From positions 1-64,000 of the forward strand of contig NZ_JBKKHQ010000009.1 in the NCBI RefSeq assembly GCF_046614695.1: a stretch of 64,000 nt of DNA. Direction: 5' to 3'. A program made the translations under genes and the position numbers. This document shows, one piece after another, positions 11,395 through 20,346 of this stretch (within the stretch, counting starts at the first letter, position 1; every line of letters starts with the position of its first letter). The notes beneath the pieces are model-generated. The model did not search any database and was not told the origin of the DNA. It saw only the letters and a program-made list of their open reading frames with translations. Origin of the DNA: Pokkaliibacter sp046614695. GTDB lineage: Bacteria > Pseudomonadota > Gammaproteobacteria > Pseudomonadales > Balneatricaceae.

Positions 11395-12660
11395 ATGACA
11401 ACAGCGAACCGCGATACGGTGCGATTTATCCTGATGGCCAAACAGGCTGAAATTGAAAGCCTGCATCAGCTGGCAACGACCTGCGAAATGGTCAGCGCCA
11501 TTAGTGACCTGATTCACCAACTGCAGCGTGAGCGCGGTGCGAGCAATATTTTCCTTGCCTCGGGAGGTGCCCACTTTGCGGATCAGCTGGAGCAGCAAAG
11601 CCAGGTCAGTAGCGCAGAAGAAACCCGACTGCGGTTGCTGCTGGATCAACGCTATCTGAAGCCGAAAATGCCTCAGGCCAATGTCCGCCTGCTGAACAGT
11701 GTCGCTCTGGTTTTACATGGTCTTGATGAGCTACCGGCGCTGCGCCAGAGCATCAGGAAACGTGACGTCTGCCCAAGCCAGTCTACCGAATCCTTTATCA
11801 GACTGATTCGCGGGCTCCTCGCTGTGGTCTTTGAAACGGCGGATATCGCCACAGATCCTGCCATTACCCGCTTACTGGTGACCCTGTTTCATCTCATGCA
11901 AGGCAAGGAATACGCAGGACAAGAGCGCGCCTGGGGAGCCGTTGGTTTCGCCGCAGGTAAATTCACACAAGAGGTATTCGAGCGGATTGAGAACTTGCTG
12001 TATGCCCAGCAGCGCTGTCTGGGGGTGTTTGAATCCTTCGACCACCCGCAGGCGCTTCGGCAGTGGCAGGACTGGCTTTGCAGCGAACCTCAGCATCAGT
12101 TTGAACAGTTACGTCGGCTAATCAGCGGTATTAGCGATGGCATGGAGGTTTCCCCGGAATTGAGCGAAGTCTGGTACGACATGGCGACCCAACGTATCGA
12201 TCAGCTACGGCAGCTGGAGGATCTGCTGGCCTCAGCGCTACGGCAAGCCTGTGAAACCCGCATGGAAGAGGCGCGCCTGGCCATGAGCCAGCATACGCAT
12301 GAGCTGGATAAACTGCTGCCACGCGCCTCGGATAGCAGCCCTCTTCTGGAAGGTGAAATGGATGCCGCCTTGCCGCTAAGAGACGGCGGTGAGCCTCTGA
12401 AGCTGATGTATGAACTGATGCAACAGCAGTCCGAACAGATCAAGGAAATCCAGCAGGAATTAACACAGGCCAAACAGGCGCTGGAGGATCGCAAGCTGAT
12501 CGAACGCGCCAAGGGTGTGCTGATGCGCTCACTCCAGCTGAGTGAACAACAGGCTTACACTCGCATGCGACAGAGCGCCATGAGCCAGAACGTAAGTCTG
12601 GGAGAAATCGCAGTCTCACTGCTGAATGCCGCTGAACGGGTACAGAAAACCGGTACCTGA
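11395..12660 (+). CDS. nasR: nitrate-responsive transcription antiterminator (NIT + ANTAR domains)
   Basis: A 421-residue cytoplasmic RNA-binding regulator. The N-terminal NIT domain (about residues 30-270) contains the hallmark LQRERGASNIFLASGG, which senses nitrate or nitrite in Klebsiella NasR. The C-terminal ANTAR domain (about 355-415) has ALEDRKLIERAKGVLMRSLQLSEQQAYTRMR, a helical RNA hairpin-binding module. Family knowledge: ANTAR proteins bind paired hexaloop hairpins and prevent terminator formation. Three matching leader hairpins overlapping terminators occur at nasA, nrtA and nirB in this window, which are its probable targets. The ATG follows a weak ribosome site. Confidence 0.92.
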   Translation: MTTANRDTVRFILMAKQAEIESLHQLATTCEMVSAISDLIHQLQRERGASNIFLASGGAHFADQLEQQSQVSSAEETRLRLLLDQRYLKPKMPQANVRLLNSVALVLHGLDELPALRQSIRKRDVCPSQSTESFIRLIRGLLAVVFETADIATDPAITRLLVTLFHLMQGKEYAGQERAWGAVGFAAGKFTQEVFERIENLLYAQQRCLGVFESFDHPQALRQWQDWLCSEPQHQFEQLRRLISGISDGMEVSPELSEVWYDMATQRIDQLRQLEDLLASALRQACETRMEEARLAMSQHTHELDKLLPRASDSSPLLEGEMDAALPLRDGGEPLKLMYELMQQQSEQIKEIQQELTQAKQALEDRKLIERAKGVLMRSLQLSEQQAYTRMRQSAMSQNVSLGEIAVSLLNAAERVQKTGT

Positions 12661-12703
12661 CACCGCCTTACAGCGACGCATTCAATCGTCAGACTCTCCG
12701 TAA

Positions 12704-12741
12704 AAAAGCCCGTGACTGACCACTCAGCAACGGGCTTTCTT
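12704..12741. terminator. bidirectional terminator between nasR and cobA
   Basis: AAAGCCCGT and ACGGGCTTT form the stem, with A-run and T-containing flanks, between converging genes. Confidence 0.85.
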
Positions 12742-12773
12742 CATACGCTGTACCGAAGTGTAATCGCTTAAGC

Positions 12774-13712
12774 CTAAGCCGCCACTTCGAAAGAGTCCGC
12801 CAGCTCCAGAGCCAGCACATCCGTCTGCGCCGCTTCTACCACTTTCCCGATAATCAGTAGTGCCGGGCTTTTGACCTGATGCTTCGCGATTTGCTGAGGC
12901 AGATCACCGAGGCTAAGCCGCAGGCTTCGCTGGCCGGGCTGAGTGCCGCGCTCAACAATGAGCGCCGGCCAGTCAGCAGGCAAGCCATGAGCGACCAGCT
13001 CACGGGAAATCTGGCTGGCATTCTCCACGCCCATATAGAACACCAGAGTCTGATCCTCCCGGGCCAACTCTGCCCAGTCATGGGCGATATCCTGACGGTA
13101 GTGGGTCGCAGTGATATAACGCACCGAGTGGGCTGAAGCGCGATCAGTCAGAGGTATTCCCACACTGGCAGCACAACCGGATGCTGCAGTGATTCCGGGC
13201 ACTATCGACCAGCTAATCCCTGCACCATTCAAGGCATCACGCTCTTCGGCAAGGCGGGCAAAAATGGCCGGATCACCACCTTTAAGCCGCAACACCTGCG
13301 GATGCCTGGTGGCCAGGTCAATCATCAGCGCATTAATCTCATCCTGGGTTGCTGAATGCTGCCCCGGCTTTTTACCGACGTAATAGCGCTCGGCGTCCGC
13401 GGGAATCAGATCAAGAATGTCATCGCCCACCAGACGGTCATAAATCACCACTTTGGCTTCGCAGATCAAGCGATAAGCGCGTACGGTCAGCAGATCCATT
13501 GCTCCGGGACCGGTACCAATCAACATGACGTGTCCCGGCCTGGCACTTTTGGCGACAGGCTCTTCGGCCTGTTTTACTGACTGAAGATCCTGACGATGGC
13601 TCTTGCCGCCCTGAATCAGTCGCAGCATAGCGCTGATACCCGTCAGCTGCCCAAGACGATGAAAAGAAGTGCGTTGCAGCAGTGCAGAAAAGGTATTTTC
13701 AAGCAGCATCAT
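12774..13712 (-). CDS. cobA: uroporphyrinogen-III C-methyltransferase
   Basis: It makes precorrin-2 from uroporphyrinogen III with two SAM molecules, the entry to siroheme needed by nitrite reductase NirB. Of 312 residues, the tetrapyrrole methylase domain starts near residue 60 with GHVMLIGTGPGAMDLLTVRA and includes YDRLVGDDIL, VLRLKGGDPAIFARLAEE and VPGITAASGCAASVGIPLT. The roughly 58-residue N-terminal extension is not part of the fold and is unexplained. The start overlaps the nasA stop by 14 nt, and the ribosome site AGGAG lies inside nasA, implying translational coupling in a nasA-cobA operon. Confidence 0.93.
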   Translation of the reverse strand: MMLLENTFSALLQRTSFHRLGQLTGISAMLRLIQGGKSHRQDLQSVKQAEEPVAKSARPGHVMLIGTGPGAMDLLTVRAYRLICEAKVVIYDRLVGDDILDLIPADAERYYVGKKPGQHSATQDEINALMIDLATRHPQVLRLKGGDPAIFARLAEERDALNGAGISWSIVPGITAASGCAASVGIPLTDRASAHSVRYITATHYRQDIAHDWAELAREDQTLVFYMGVENASQISRELVAHGLPADWPALIVERGTQPGQRSLRLSLGDLPQQIAKHQVKSPALLIIGKVVEAAQTDVLALELADSFEVAA

Positions 13713-16371
13713 GAGACTCCTCTTGAATCAGATTATTCAGTTCGGGCAGGCAGGAGCCGCAGTTCGTGCCGCACCCCAATGCTTTACCCAAGGCCGCGGT
13801 GCTGACACAGCCTGCATGAATGGCCGCCCGAATTTGCGGCTCACGGATTTGAAAACAGCTACAGATCACCTGCCCCTGGGCTTCGCCTTCGGCAGGTTGC
13901 GTGGACAGAAGCTGACGTCGCTGATCACGACTTAGTTCGGGGACAGCAAACAGGGAATCCACCCACCCGCTTTCAGGCAAACGGCCTGTGGCACCAATCA
14001 CCAGCATCCACTGCAGCTGGCCGTCATGAATAGCGGCCGCACGAAACGTACCCCTGGCTTTGTCTTCCAGCCACAGGCTTGGCGTTGCCCCCAAATGATC
14101 CTGACACCACTGATGCCAGAACAGCGGCGTGGCCACACCCGCCAGCTTGAAGCGGGTGGAATGCCGGAGCAGACTTCTCGACCAGTACAGCATGTCTTCA
14201 TTGGCCACCGGCGGCCGCACAAACCCTGAGTTACCGGGCAGCAGCAACCAGCCGTGCCAGGGAGCATCCACCCGCTGTAACACCGCCCGCCCCTGCTTGG
14301 ACTCCGGCTGCCCGGAAATCGGGTCCACCTGCGACTCCATCAAGGCGCCACTGATCGCACTGGAGCTGAACTGACGATTCCAGTGCATGGCGATAAATGA
14401 CTCGCCGGGGCGTACCGTCGCAGTGATCTGTGCCACGCCAACGTATCTGCCCAGTGTGTTGTTCAGGCAAACAAGATCCTGATGATCAATTCCCAAACGC
14501 TCAGCATCCCTGGGATGAATCTCAATAAAGGGCTCATTACGGTGCTGCATCAGACTGGCCGCGCGGCCCGTGCGTGTCATGGTATGCCATTGATCGCGCA
14601 CACGGCCGGTATTCACCAGGTGCGGAAAGTCTTCATTGGTTTGCTGAAGCGGAGCCCTGGCGGTGATGGGAATAAAGCGCGCTCTGCCGGAATCGGTATA
14701 GAAACGTTGATCAGCAAACAAACGCGGCGTGCCGATAAACTGCCCTTGCTGAAGCAACACTGGCCACTGCACCGGTGTTAATTGCAGGTACTGCTCCTCG
14801 CTGAGGTTGGCCATCGCGCCAATATGAAAGGCGCGCTGTCCGCAGTTTTCAAAGCCGGACAAGGCAGCGTGCTCGCGGAAAATCTCCACGGGGGAGTTGT
14901 AGCTGAAGGCCTCGGCAAAGCCCAAACGCCTGGCCACCTCGCAGATGATCTGCCAGTCGTGTCGCGCATCACCCACGGCAGGCACCAAACCACGCTGGCG
15001 CGAAATGCGACGCTCGGAGTTAGTCACCGTGCCGTCCTTCTCCGACCAGGAAGTCGCAGGCAGCACGATATCAGCCAGCGCGAGCGTATCGGTGTTGGCC
15101 ATGCATTCAGAAACAATCACCAGCTCGCATTTTTCCAGCGCACGGCGAACACGTTCGGCATCAGGCATACTGACCAGCGGATTGGTCGCCATAATCCAAA
15201 GCACTTTAATCTCGCCACGCTCGATCGCCTCAAAGAGATCCACGGCTTTATAGCCTTCCTGGGTCGCCATATTCGGCGCATCCCAGAAACGTTGCACCGT
15301 CGCGACTTCTTCCGGGCTGAAACCCATGTGCGCCGCCAGCTGATTAGCCAAACCACCGACTTCCCTGCCACCCATCGCATTGGGCTGGCCGGTCAGAGAG
15401 AAAGGCCCGCAACCGGCTTTACCCAGACGGCCACTGGCCAAATGGCAGTTGAGAATGGCGTTGACCTTGTCGGTGCCGCTGCTGGATTGGTTAACCCCCT
15501 GAGAAAAGAGGGTCAGGGTCAAAGGCTCCGCCACAAACCAATCCACCAACTGCTGTAGATCCTTCAGGGGCAGCTCTGTGGCTTCTGCCACGCCGGCGAG
15601 AGAAAAGGCATCTTCCAGTGCCGCATTGAGCGCCTGCTCAAAACCCTGAGTGTGGTGATCGATAAAGTGCTGATCGCGCTGATCATGTCGGACCAGCTCC
15701 GCCAGCAGCGCATTAAAGATCAGCGCATCCGTACCCGGTTTGAGGGCGAGATGCAGATCCGCAATGTCGCAGGTCGCCGTCCGGCGTGGGTCAATCACCA
15801 CCACCCGCACCTCTGGGTTGGCCGCTTTTGCTGCGGCGATACGCTGGAAGAGAACCGGATGATTCCAGGCGGCATTGGAGCCAACCAGAATAAACAAACG
15901 CGCTGCCTCGATATCCTCATAGGCACACGGCATCAGATCGCCGCCAAAAGCGCGCTTATACCCAGCAACCGTGGAAGCCATACACAGGCGCGAATTGGTA
16001 TCGACGTGAGCACTGCCTAAAAAGCCCTTCATCAGCTTGTTGGCAACGTAATAGTCTTCCGTCAGCAGCTGTCCTGAAAGATACATGGCGACCGAACGAT
16101 CCCCATGCCGGGTACGAATATTCTGCAACCGCCCGACCAGTGTGTTCAGGGCGTTATCCCAGCTGGTGGCATGACCATCAACCCACGGCGAAGTCAGCCG
16201 GTCATGGGCACCCAGCGTCTCAACAAGAGCACTGCCTTTCACACACAGACGGCCCTGATTGGCAGGGTGATCTTCATCTCCGCTGACACGTTTTACGGCA
16301 CCGTGGCTCACCTCGGCAGTAATGCCACAGCCAACGCCACAATAAGGACAGGTCGTTTTCGCTAAGCTCAT
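13699..16371 (-). CDS. nasA: assimilatory nitrate reductase catalytic subunit
   Basis: A cytoplasmic Mo-bis-MGD enzyme reducing nitrate to nitrite. The 890 residues open with a [4Fe-4S] motif TTCPYCGVGCGITAEV (C8, C11, C15) plus RLCVKGS. The molybdopterin oxidoreductase body follows, with a dinucleotide-binding domain (GRVRDQWHTMTRTGRA). The C-terminus has a BFD-like [2Fe-2S] module, VICSCFQI...GCGTNCGSCLPELNN, as in Klebsiella NasA. That module probably takes electrons from the NasC-like flavoprotein at 20347. It is transcribed from a sigma-54-type promoter through a leader terminator, divergent from nrtA. Confidence 0.95.
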   Translation of the reverse strand: MSLAKTTCPYCGVGCGITAEVSHGAVKRVSGDEDHPANQGRLCVKGSALVETLGAHDRLTSPWVDGHATSWDNALNTLVGRLQNIRTRHGDRSVAMYLSGQLLTEDYYVANKLMKGFLGSAHVDTNSRLCMASTVAGYKRAFGGDLMPCAYEDIEAARLFILVGSNAAWNHPVLFQRIAAAKAANPEVRVVVIDPRRTATCDIADLHLALKPGTDALIFNALLAELVRHDQRDQHFIDHHTQGFEQALNAALEDAFSLAGVAEATELPLKDLQQLVDWFVAEPLTLTLFSQGVNQSSSGTDKVNAILNCHLASGRLGKAGCGPFSLTGQPNAMGGREVGGLANQLAAHMGFSPEEVATVQRFWDAPNMATQEGYKAVDLFEAIERGEIKVLWIMATNPLVSMPDAERVRRALEKCELVIVSECMANTDTLALADIVLPATSWSEKDGTVTNSERRISRQRGLVPAVGDARHDWQIICEVARRLGFAEAFSYNSPVEIFREHAALSGFENCGQRAFHIGAMANLSEEQYLQLTPVQWPVLLQQGQFIGTPRLFADQRFYTDSGRARFIPITARAPLQQTNEDFPHLVNTGRVRDQWHTMTRTGRAASLMQHRNEPFIEIHPRDAERLGIDHQDLVCLNNTLGRYVGVAQITATVRPGESFIAMHWNRQFSSSAISGALMESQVDPISGQPESKQGRAVLQRVDAPWHGWLLLPGNSGFVRPPVANEDMLYWSRSLLRHSTRFKLAGVATPLFWHQWCQDHLGATPSLWLEDKARGTFRAAAIHDGQLQWMLVIGATGRLPESGWVDSLFAVPELSRDQRRQLLSTQPAEGEAQGQVICSCFQIREPQIRAAIHAGCVSTAALGKALGCGTNCGSCLPELNNLIQEESHDAA

Positions 16372-16413
16372 CGTTTATCCATCCGATTAGGCTCACCCCT
16401 GCCGATCAGGCAT

Positions 16414-16461
16414 AAAAAAAGCGCCTGAAGCCAACCCTCATTGAGAGCTGTCTTCAGGCGC
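16414..16461 (-). terminator. leader terminator of nasA
   Basis: On the minus strand GCGCCTGAAG pairs with CTTCAGGCGC, with an inner TCTCA/TGAGG helix, then TTTTTTT. It sits about 45 bp before the nasA start and downstream of the nasA promoter, so it would block nasA unless disrupted. Its 5' arm is shared with the hexaloop hairpin at 16454-16471. Confidence 0.85.
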
Positions 16462-16471
16462 CTTTGCCTGA
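16454..16471 (-). promoter_or_regulatory. ANTAR-type hexaloop antiterminator hairpin (nasA leader)
   Basis: On the minus strand TCAGGC-AAAGGC-GCCTGA forms a 6-bp stem with a six-base loop having A at position 1 and G at position 4, the signature reported for ANTAR-protein RNA targets. Its 3' arm overlaps the terminator's 5' arm, so the two structures are mutually exclusive. Confidence 0.7.
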
Positions 16472-16512
16472 TCGACCGAATTGAATCCGTCGAAAAAACT
16501 TTGCTGTTTGCT

Positions 16513-16530
16513 TAGCGAGACTTGTGCCAA
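16513..16530 (-). promoter_or_regulatory. sigma-54 promoter of nasA
   Basis: Minus strand TTGGCACAAGTCTCGCTA has the invariant GG-N10-GC spacing (consensus TGGCAC-N5-TTGC, one mismatch). The predicted start lies near 16503, giving a leader of about 130 nt before nasA. Confidence 0.75.
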
Positions 16531-16669
16531 TTCTGATTGCGTACTGATAACAACCTTCTAACTTACTGATTTTAAATCGCTAAATATCCGGCATTGCTTT
16601 TCCTCACTTAAAGAGTGAACTCAACAATGACGAGGAATCCGCTGATAACAACGAAAAATGAGCAAAAAA

Positions 16670-16706
16670 TGCGCAATTTTGGTGAGCCACGCGCTAGTGC
16701 AGTGCA
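16670..16706. promoter_or_regulatory. probable NtrC enhancer sites between nasA and nrtA
   Basis: TGCGCAATTTTGGTGAG (16670-16686) resembles the NtrC dyad TGCACCA-N3-TGGTGCA. A second, weaker dyad lies at 16690-16706. They are about 85-105 bp upstream of the nrtA -24 element and about 150-170 bp from the nasA -24 element, usual distances for enhancer-bound NtrC. Assignment by eye only. Confidence 0.45.
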
Positions 16707-16781
16707 CCATCGGCCAGAACCCTCTTCCTCAAACTTACGCAAAAAAGCCTAAGCCCCATGAAAAACAAGGGTTTTCAAAAA

Positions 16782-16799
16782 TTGGCATTTATCCTGCTA
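16782..16799 (+). promoter_or_regulatory. sigma-54 promoter of nrtA
   Basis: TTGGCATTTATCCTGCTA has GG-N10-GC spacing and matches TGGCA...TGCT. The predicted transcript begins near 16808, ahead of the leader hairpins. Confidence 0.75.
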
Positions 16800-16857
16800 A
16801 GGCTCTTCGCATTCGAGCCTGGCAGTAGTTAGAGGTTCACTCACAATCAGTTTTGTT

Positions 16858-16873
16858 ACGGCAAAGGCGCCGT
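16858..16873 (+). promoter_or_regulatory. ANTAR-type hexaloop antiterminator hairpin (nrtA leader)
   Basis: ACGGC-AAAGGC-GCCGT forms a 5-bp stem with the same AAAGGC loop as in the nasA leader (A1, G4). The 3' half is also the 5' arm of the terminator at 16866-16913. Confidence 0.7.
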
Positions 16874-16913
16874 CTCCACGCAGCAATCGCGACGTGGGGG
16901 CGGCGCCTTTTTT
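16866..16913 (+). terminator. leader terminator of nrtA
   Basis: GGCGCCGTCTCCACG pairs with CGTGGGGGCGGCGCC (15 bp, two G-U pairs), followed by TTTTTT, about 50 bp before the nrtA start and downstream of the sigma-54 promoter. Confidence 0.9.
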
Positions 16914-16964
16914 CGTTTCCGGATTGAGCACCGACACTGAACTTGAACACCGTGGAGAGACACC

Positions 16965-18347
16965 ATGCTGACCAAACGCGCATTTCTAAAACGCCTTGTG
17001 GTAGCCACTTCCCTCATCATGGGCAGCGGCGCACTGGCGAATCAGGCTCTGGCTGGGCTGGGTGAGCCTGAGAAAGAGGAGCTGAAGTTCGGCTTTATCA
17101 AACTGACCGACATGGCGCCTCTGGCCATCGCTTACGAAAAAGGTTTCTTTGAAGATGAAGGCCTCTACGTCACCCTCGAAGCCCAGGCCAACTGGAAAGT
17201 TCTGCTCGACCGCGTCATCGACGGCCAGCTCGATGGTGCCCACATGCTGGCAGGTCAGCCACTGGGAGCCACCATCGGTTACGGCTCACAGGCCAATATC
17301 ATCACCGCTTTCAGCATGGATCTGAACGGCAACGGCATCACCGTTTCCAACGCTATCTGGGAGGCGATGAAGCCGAATATCCCCGTCGGAGCCGATGACA
17401 AACCTGTCCACCCAATCAAGGCCGATGCCCTGAAACCCGTAGTCGCCAAGTACCGCGCCGAGGGCAAGCCTTTCAATATGGGCATGGTCTTCCCGGTTTC
17501 CACCCATAACTATGAACTGCGCTACTGGCTGGCGGCGGGCGGCATCAAGCCCGGTTACTACGCGCCTGCCCGTGGCGACACTAGCGGCCAGCTGGATGCC
17601 GATGTGCTGTTATCCGTGACGCCACCACCGCAAATGCCCGCTACCATGGAAGCCGGCACCATCTATGGTTACTGCGTCGGTGAGCCCTGGAACCAGCAGG
17701 CGGTATTCAAGGATATCGGTGTTCCGGTCGTGACGGATTACGAGATCTGGCGCAATAACCCCGAGAAAGTCTTCGGCGTCTCCCAGGACTGGGCAGAGAA
17801 ATATCCCAATACTCATATCCGCGTGGTCAAAGCGCTGATTCGTGCCGCCAAGTGGCTGGATGAAAACAACAACGCCAACCGCCCCGAAGCCGTTCAGATT
17901 CTCGCCCAGCCCAGTTATGTCGGTGCCGATGCCAACGTCATTGCCAACTCCATGACCGGCACCTTTGAGTACGAGAAAGGCGACCGCCGCCCGGTGCCGG
18001 ACTTCAACGTCTTCTTCCGTCATAACGCGACCTACCCCTACTACTCCGATGCCATCTGGTATCTGACGCAGATGCGCCGCTGGGGGCAGATTGCCGAAGG
18101 CAAGCCGGACAGCTGGTACATGGACATCGCCAAGAAAGTCTATCGCCCCGACATCTACGCCTTGGCGGCGCAATCCCTGATCGAAGATGGACTCATGCAA
18201 CCCACCGACTTCCCGGATTTCTCCTCAGAAACCGGCTTCAAACCTGAGCAAACCGGCTTTATCGATGGCGTCACTTATGACGGTCGTCAGCCCAACGCCT
18301 ATCTGAACAAGTTCGCCATTGGCCTCAAGGGCGAAGAAACCCTGTAA
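16965..18347 (+). CDS. nrtA: nitrate ABC transporter substrate-binding protein
   Basis: The periplasmic component that captures nitrate for the NrtBD importer (the NasF equivalent of Klebsiella). The 460 residues start with a basic, hydrophobic signal region (MLTKRAFLKRLVVATSLIMGSG...ALAG). The mature part has the NrtA/SsuA-like segment LKFGFIKLTDMAPLAIAYEKGFFEDEGL and further family segments QANWKVLLDRVIDGQLDGAHML and GYCVGEPWNQQAV. It is first in the nrtA-nrtB-nrtD-nasC run, behind a regulated leader. Confidence 0.93.
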   Translation: MLTKRAFLKRLVVATSLIMGSGALANQALAGLGEPEKEELKFGFIKLTDMAPLAIAYEKGFFEDEGLYVTLEAQANWKVLLDRVIDGQLDGAHMLAGQPLGATIGYGSQANIITAFSMDLNGNGITVSNAIWEAMKPNIPVGADDKPVHPIKADALKPVVAKYRAEGKPFNMGMVFPVSTHNYELRYWLAAGGIKPGYYAPARGDTSGQLDADVLLSVTPPPQMPATMEAGTIYGYCVGEPWNQQAVFKDIGVPVVTDYEIWRNNPEKVFGVSQDWAEKYPNTHIRVVKALIRAAKWLDENNNANRPEAVQILAQPSYVGADANVIANSMTGTFEYEKGDRRPVPDFNVFFRHNATYPYYSDAIWYLTQMRRWGQIAEGKPDSWYMDIAKKVYRPDIYALAAQSLIEDGLMQPTDFPDFSSETGFKPEQTGFIDGVTYDGRQPNAYLNKFAIGLKGEETL

Positions 18348-18426
18348 GTCACCGTGAAACCCCAATGACGGGCTGCGGTTGCCAGCCCGTCCCCGATGCC
18401 TGAAAAGAGATGAAGAGAGAATTGCC

Positions 18427-19431
18427 ATGAGTGTTATTCGAAGCTCACTTGCCGGAGTCTCTGCCTGGATGGGTACCCGCCAGCAGCGTTCGGCCAGCGA
18501 ATGGGCGCAAATGCTGCTGCGCAGCCTGTGTTTACCCGCCCTTGGCCTGATTGTTTTCCTGCTGTTCTGGCAACTGGCGGCCAAGCAGATTGATACCTCG
18601 CTGGGCCAGTTCCCAGGGCCATCTCAGGTGTTTGAACAAACCCAGGGGCTGATTGCCGAGCATCAGCGTGAGCGTGAAAAAGCCGACGCCTTTTATGCGC
18701 GTCAGGAGGAACGCAACGCGGCCAAGCTCAAGAAAAACCCAAACGCCGTGGTCAAGATCCGCGAATATACCGGCAAGCCCACTTTTTTTGATCAGATCCT
18801 CACCAGCCTCGGCACCGTGATCTCAGGCTTTGTGATTGCCTCGCTGATCGCCATCCCCCTCGGCATTTGTATTGGCCTTTCGAGCAGCCTGTATGCGGCG
18901 CTTAACCCGATTATCCAGCTGTTCAAACCTGTCTCACCGCTGGCCTGGCTGCCGCTGGTGACCATGGTCGTCAGCGCACTCTATGTGACGGATGAGCCGA
19001 TGTTCGCCAAGTCCTTTTTGACCTCGCTCTTTACCGTCGCCCTTTGCAGCCTCTGGCCGACGCTGCTCAATACCGCCGTGGGTGTCTCGGCGATTAGTCC
19101 GGATTTGCAGAATGTCTCCAAGGTGCTGCGCCTGAACTGGATTACCCATGTGGTGAAAATCGTGCTGCCTTCGGCGATTCCGATGATTTTTACCGGCCTG
19201 CGCCTGTCTCTTGGCATCGCCTGGATGGTGCTGATTGCCGCCGAAATGCTGGCGCAGAATCCGGGCCTTGGAAAGTTCGTCTGGGATGAGTTTCAGAACG
19301 GCAGCTCCGACTCTCTCGGTCGCATCATGGTCGCTGTTTTGGTGATCGGCCTGATCGGCTTTTTGCTCGATCGTCTCATGCTTGTCCTGCAGCGCTGGCT
19401 GTCCTGGGACAAGAAAGCCATTACCCGTTAA
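18427..19431 (+). CDS. nrtB: nitrate ABC transporter permease
   Basis: The inner-membrane permease of the nitrate importer, 334 residues from the ATG at 18427 (AGAGAG upstream). A GTG/ATG further up would add residues without hydrophobic character. The first helix is PALGLIVFLLFWQLA. A charged periplasmic stretch rich in K/E follows (about residues 70-115), then five further helices. The EAA-type loop reads VSKVLRLNWITHVVKIVLPSAIPMIFTGLRLSLG. Co-directional with nrtA and nrtD, with short gaps. Confidence 0.93.
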   Translation: MSVIRSSLAGVSAWMGTRQQRSASEWAQMLLRSLCLPALGLIVFLLFWQLAAKQIDTSLGQFPGPSQVFEQTQGLIAEHQREREKADAFYARQEERNAAKLKKNPNAVVKIREYTGKPTFFDQILTSLGTVISGFVIASLIAIPLGICIGLSSSLYAALNPIIQLFKPVSPLAWLPLVTMVVSALYVTDEPMFAKSFLTSLFTVALCSLWPTLLNTAVGVSAISPDLQNVSKVLRLNWITHVVKIVLPSAIPMIFTGLRLSLGIAWMVLIAAEMLAQNPGLGKFVWDEFQNGSSDSLGRIMVAVLVIGLIGFLLDRLMLVLQRWLSWDKKAITR

Positions 19432-19458
19432 GCAAACGACTTCAAGGAAAAGCAGACC

Positions 19459-20325
19459 ATGAGCAAGCATCTTGAACTGACCGGCGTTTCCATCGAATTC
19501 CCCACACCCAAGGGCAGCTTTAAAGCACTGGATAACGTCAATCTGAAAATTGCCCGGGGCGAGTTTGTCTCCCTGATCGGCCACTCCGGGTGCGGTAAAT
19601 CCACCGTACTCAATATCGTCGCAGGCCTGCATCAGGCAACGGCAGGCGGTGTGGTGCTGGATGGCAAAGAGGTCAACACGCCCGGGCCTGAACGTGCCGT
19701 GGTATTCCAGAACCATTCGCTGCTGCCGTGGCTGAGTGCCTATCAGAACGTGGAACTGGCGGTGAAGCAGGTCTTCAAGGGCCAGAAAACCAAAGCGGAA
19801 ATGAAGGACTGGATTGAGCACAACCTTGAACTGGTGCACATGACCCACGCCATGCACAAACGCCCCGATGAAATCTCCGGCGGCATGAAGCAGCGTGTTG
19901 GAATTGCCCGTGCGCTGGCGATGGAGCCCAAGGTACTGCTGATGGATGAACCCTTCGGCGCGCTGGATGCCCTGACCCGCGCTCATCTTCAGGACTCCTT
20001 GATGGAGATTCAGAAAACCCTGAATAACACCGTGATCATGATCACCCATGATGTCGATGAGGCAGTGCTGCTGTCGGATCGCATCGTAATGATGACCAAC
20101 GGGCCTTCTGCCACCGTCGGTGAAATTCTGGATATCGAACTGCCACGCCCGCGTAACCGCATCGCGCTGGCCGATGACCCAACTTACAACCGTTATCGCC
20201 AGCAGGTGCTGAGCTTCCTCTATGAGAAACAGCGCAAAATTGAGCATCTGGACAGTCATCGCAGCAGTCGCAACAAAGACGATGCCCCGTCAGCGTCTCC
20301 AGACAAACAGGCGGCGCAAGGCTAA
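19459..20325 (+). CDS. nrtD: nitrate ABC transporter ATP-binding protein
   Basis: The cytoplasmic ATPase of the nitrate importer, 288 residues. Walker A is GHSGCGKST (about residue 41), the signature is EISGGMKQRVGIARAL, Walker B is VLLMDEPFGALD and the H-loop is MITHDVDEAVLLSDR. It has only one ABC domain and lacks the NrtA-like C-terminal extension of cyanobacterial NrtC, hence the NrtD (NasD) assignment. The C-terminal tail is polar and variable. Confidence 0.93.
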   Translation: MSKHLELTGVSIEFPTPKGSFKALDNVNLKIARGEFVSLIGHSGCGKSTVLNIVAGLHQATAGGVVLDGKEVNTPGPERAVVFQNHSLLPWLSAYQNVELAVKQVFKGQKTKAEMKDWIEHNLELVHMTHAMHKRPDEISGGMKQRVGIARALAMEPKVLLMDEPFGALDALTRAHLQDSLMEIQKTLNNTVIMITHDVDEAVLLSDRIVMMTNGPSATVGEILDIELPRPRNRIALADDPTYNRYRQQVLSFLYEKQRKIEHLDSHRSSRNKDDAPSASPDKQAAQG

Positions 20326-20346
20326 TAGCGGACAAGGAGAGCCAGA

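Noticed and set aside
18934..20259. 441-codon open frame opposite nrtB and nrtD
   Set aside because: Antisense shadow of two genes with clear ABC transporter motifs; it crosses their boundary and is His/Gln-rich like most shadows here.
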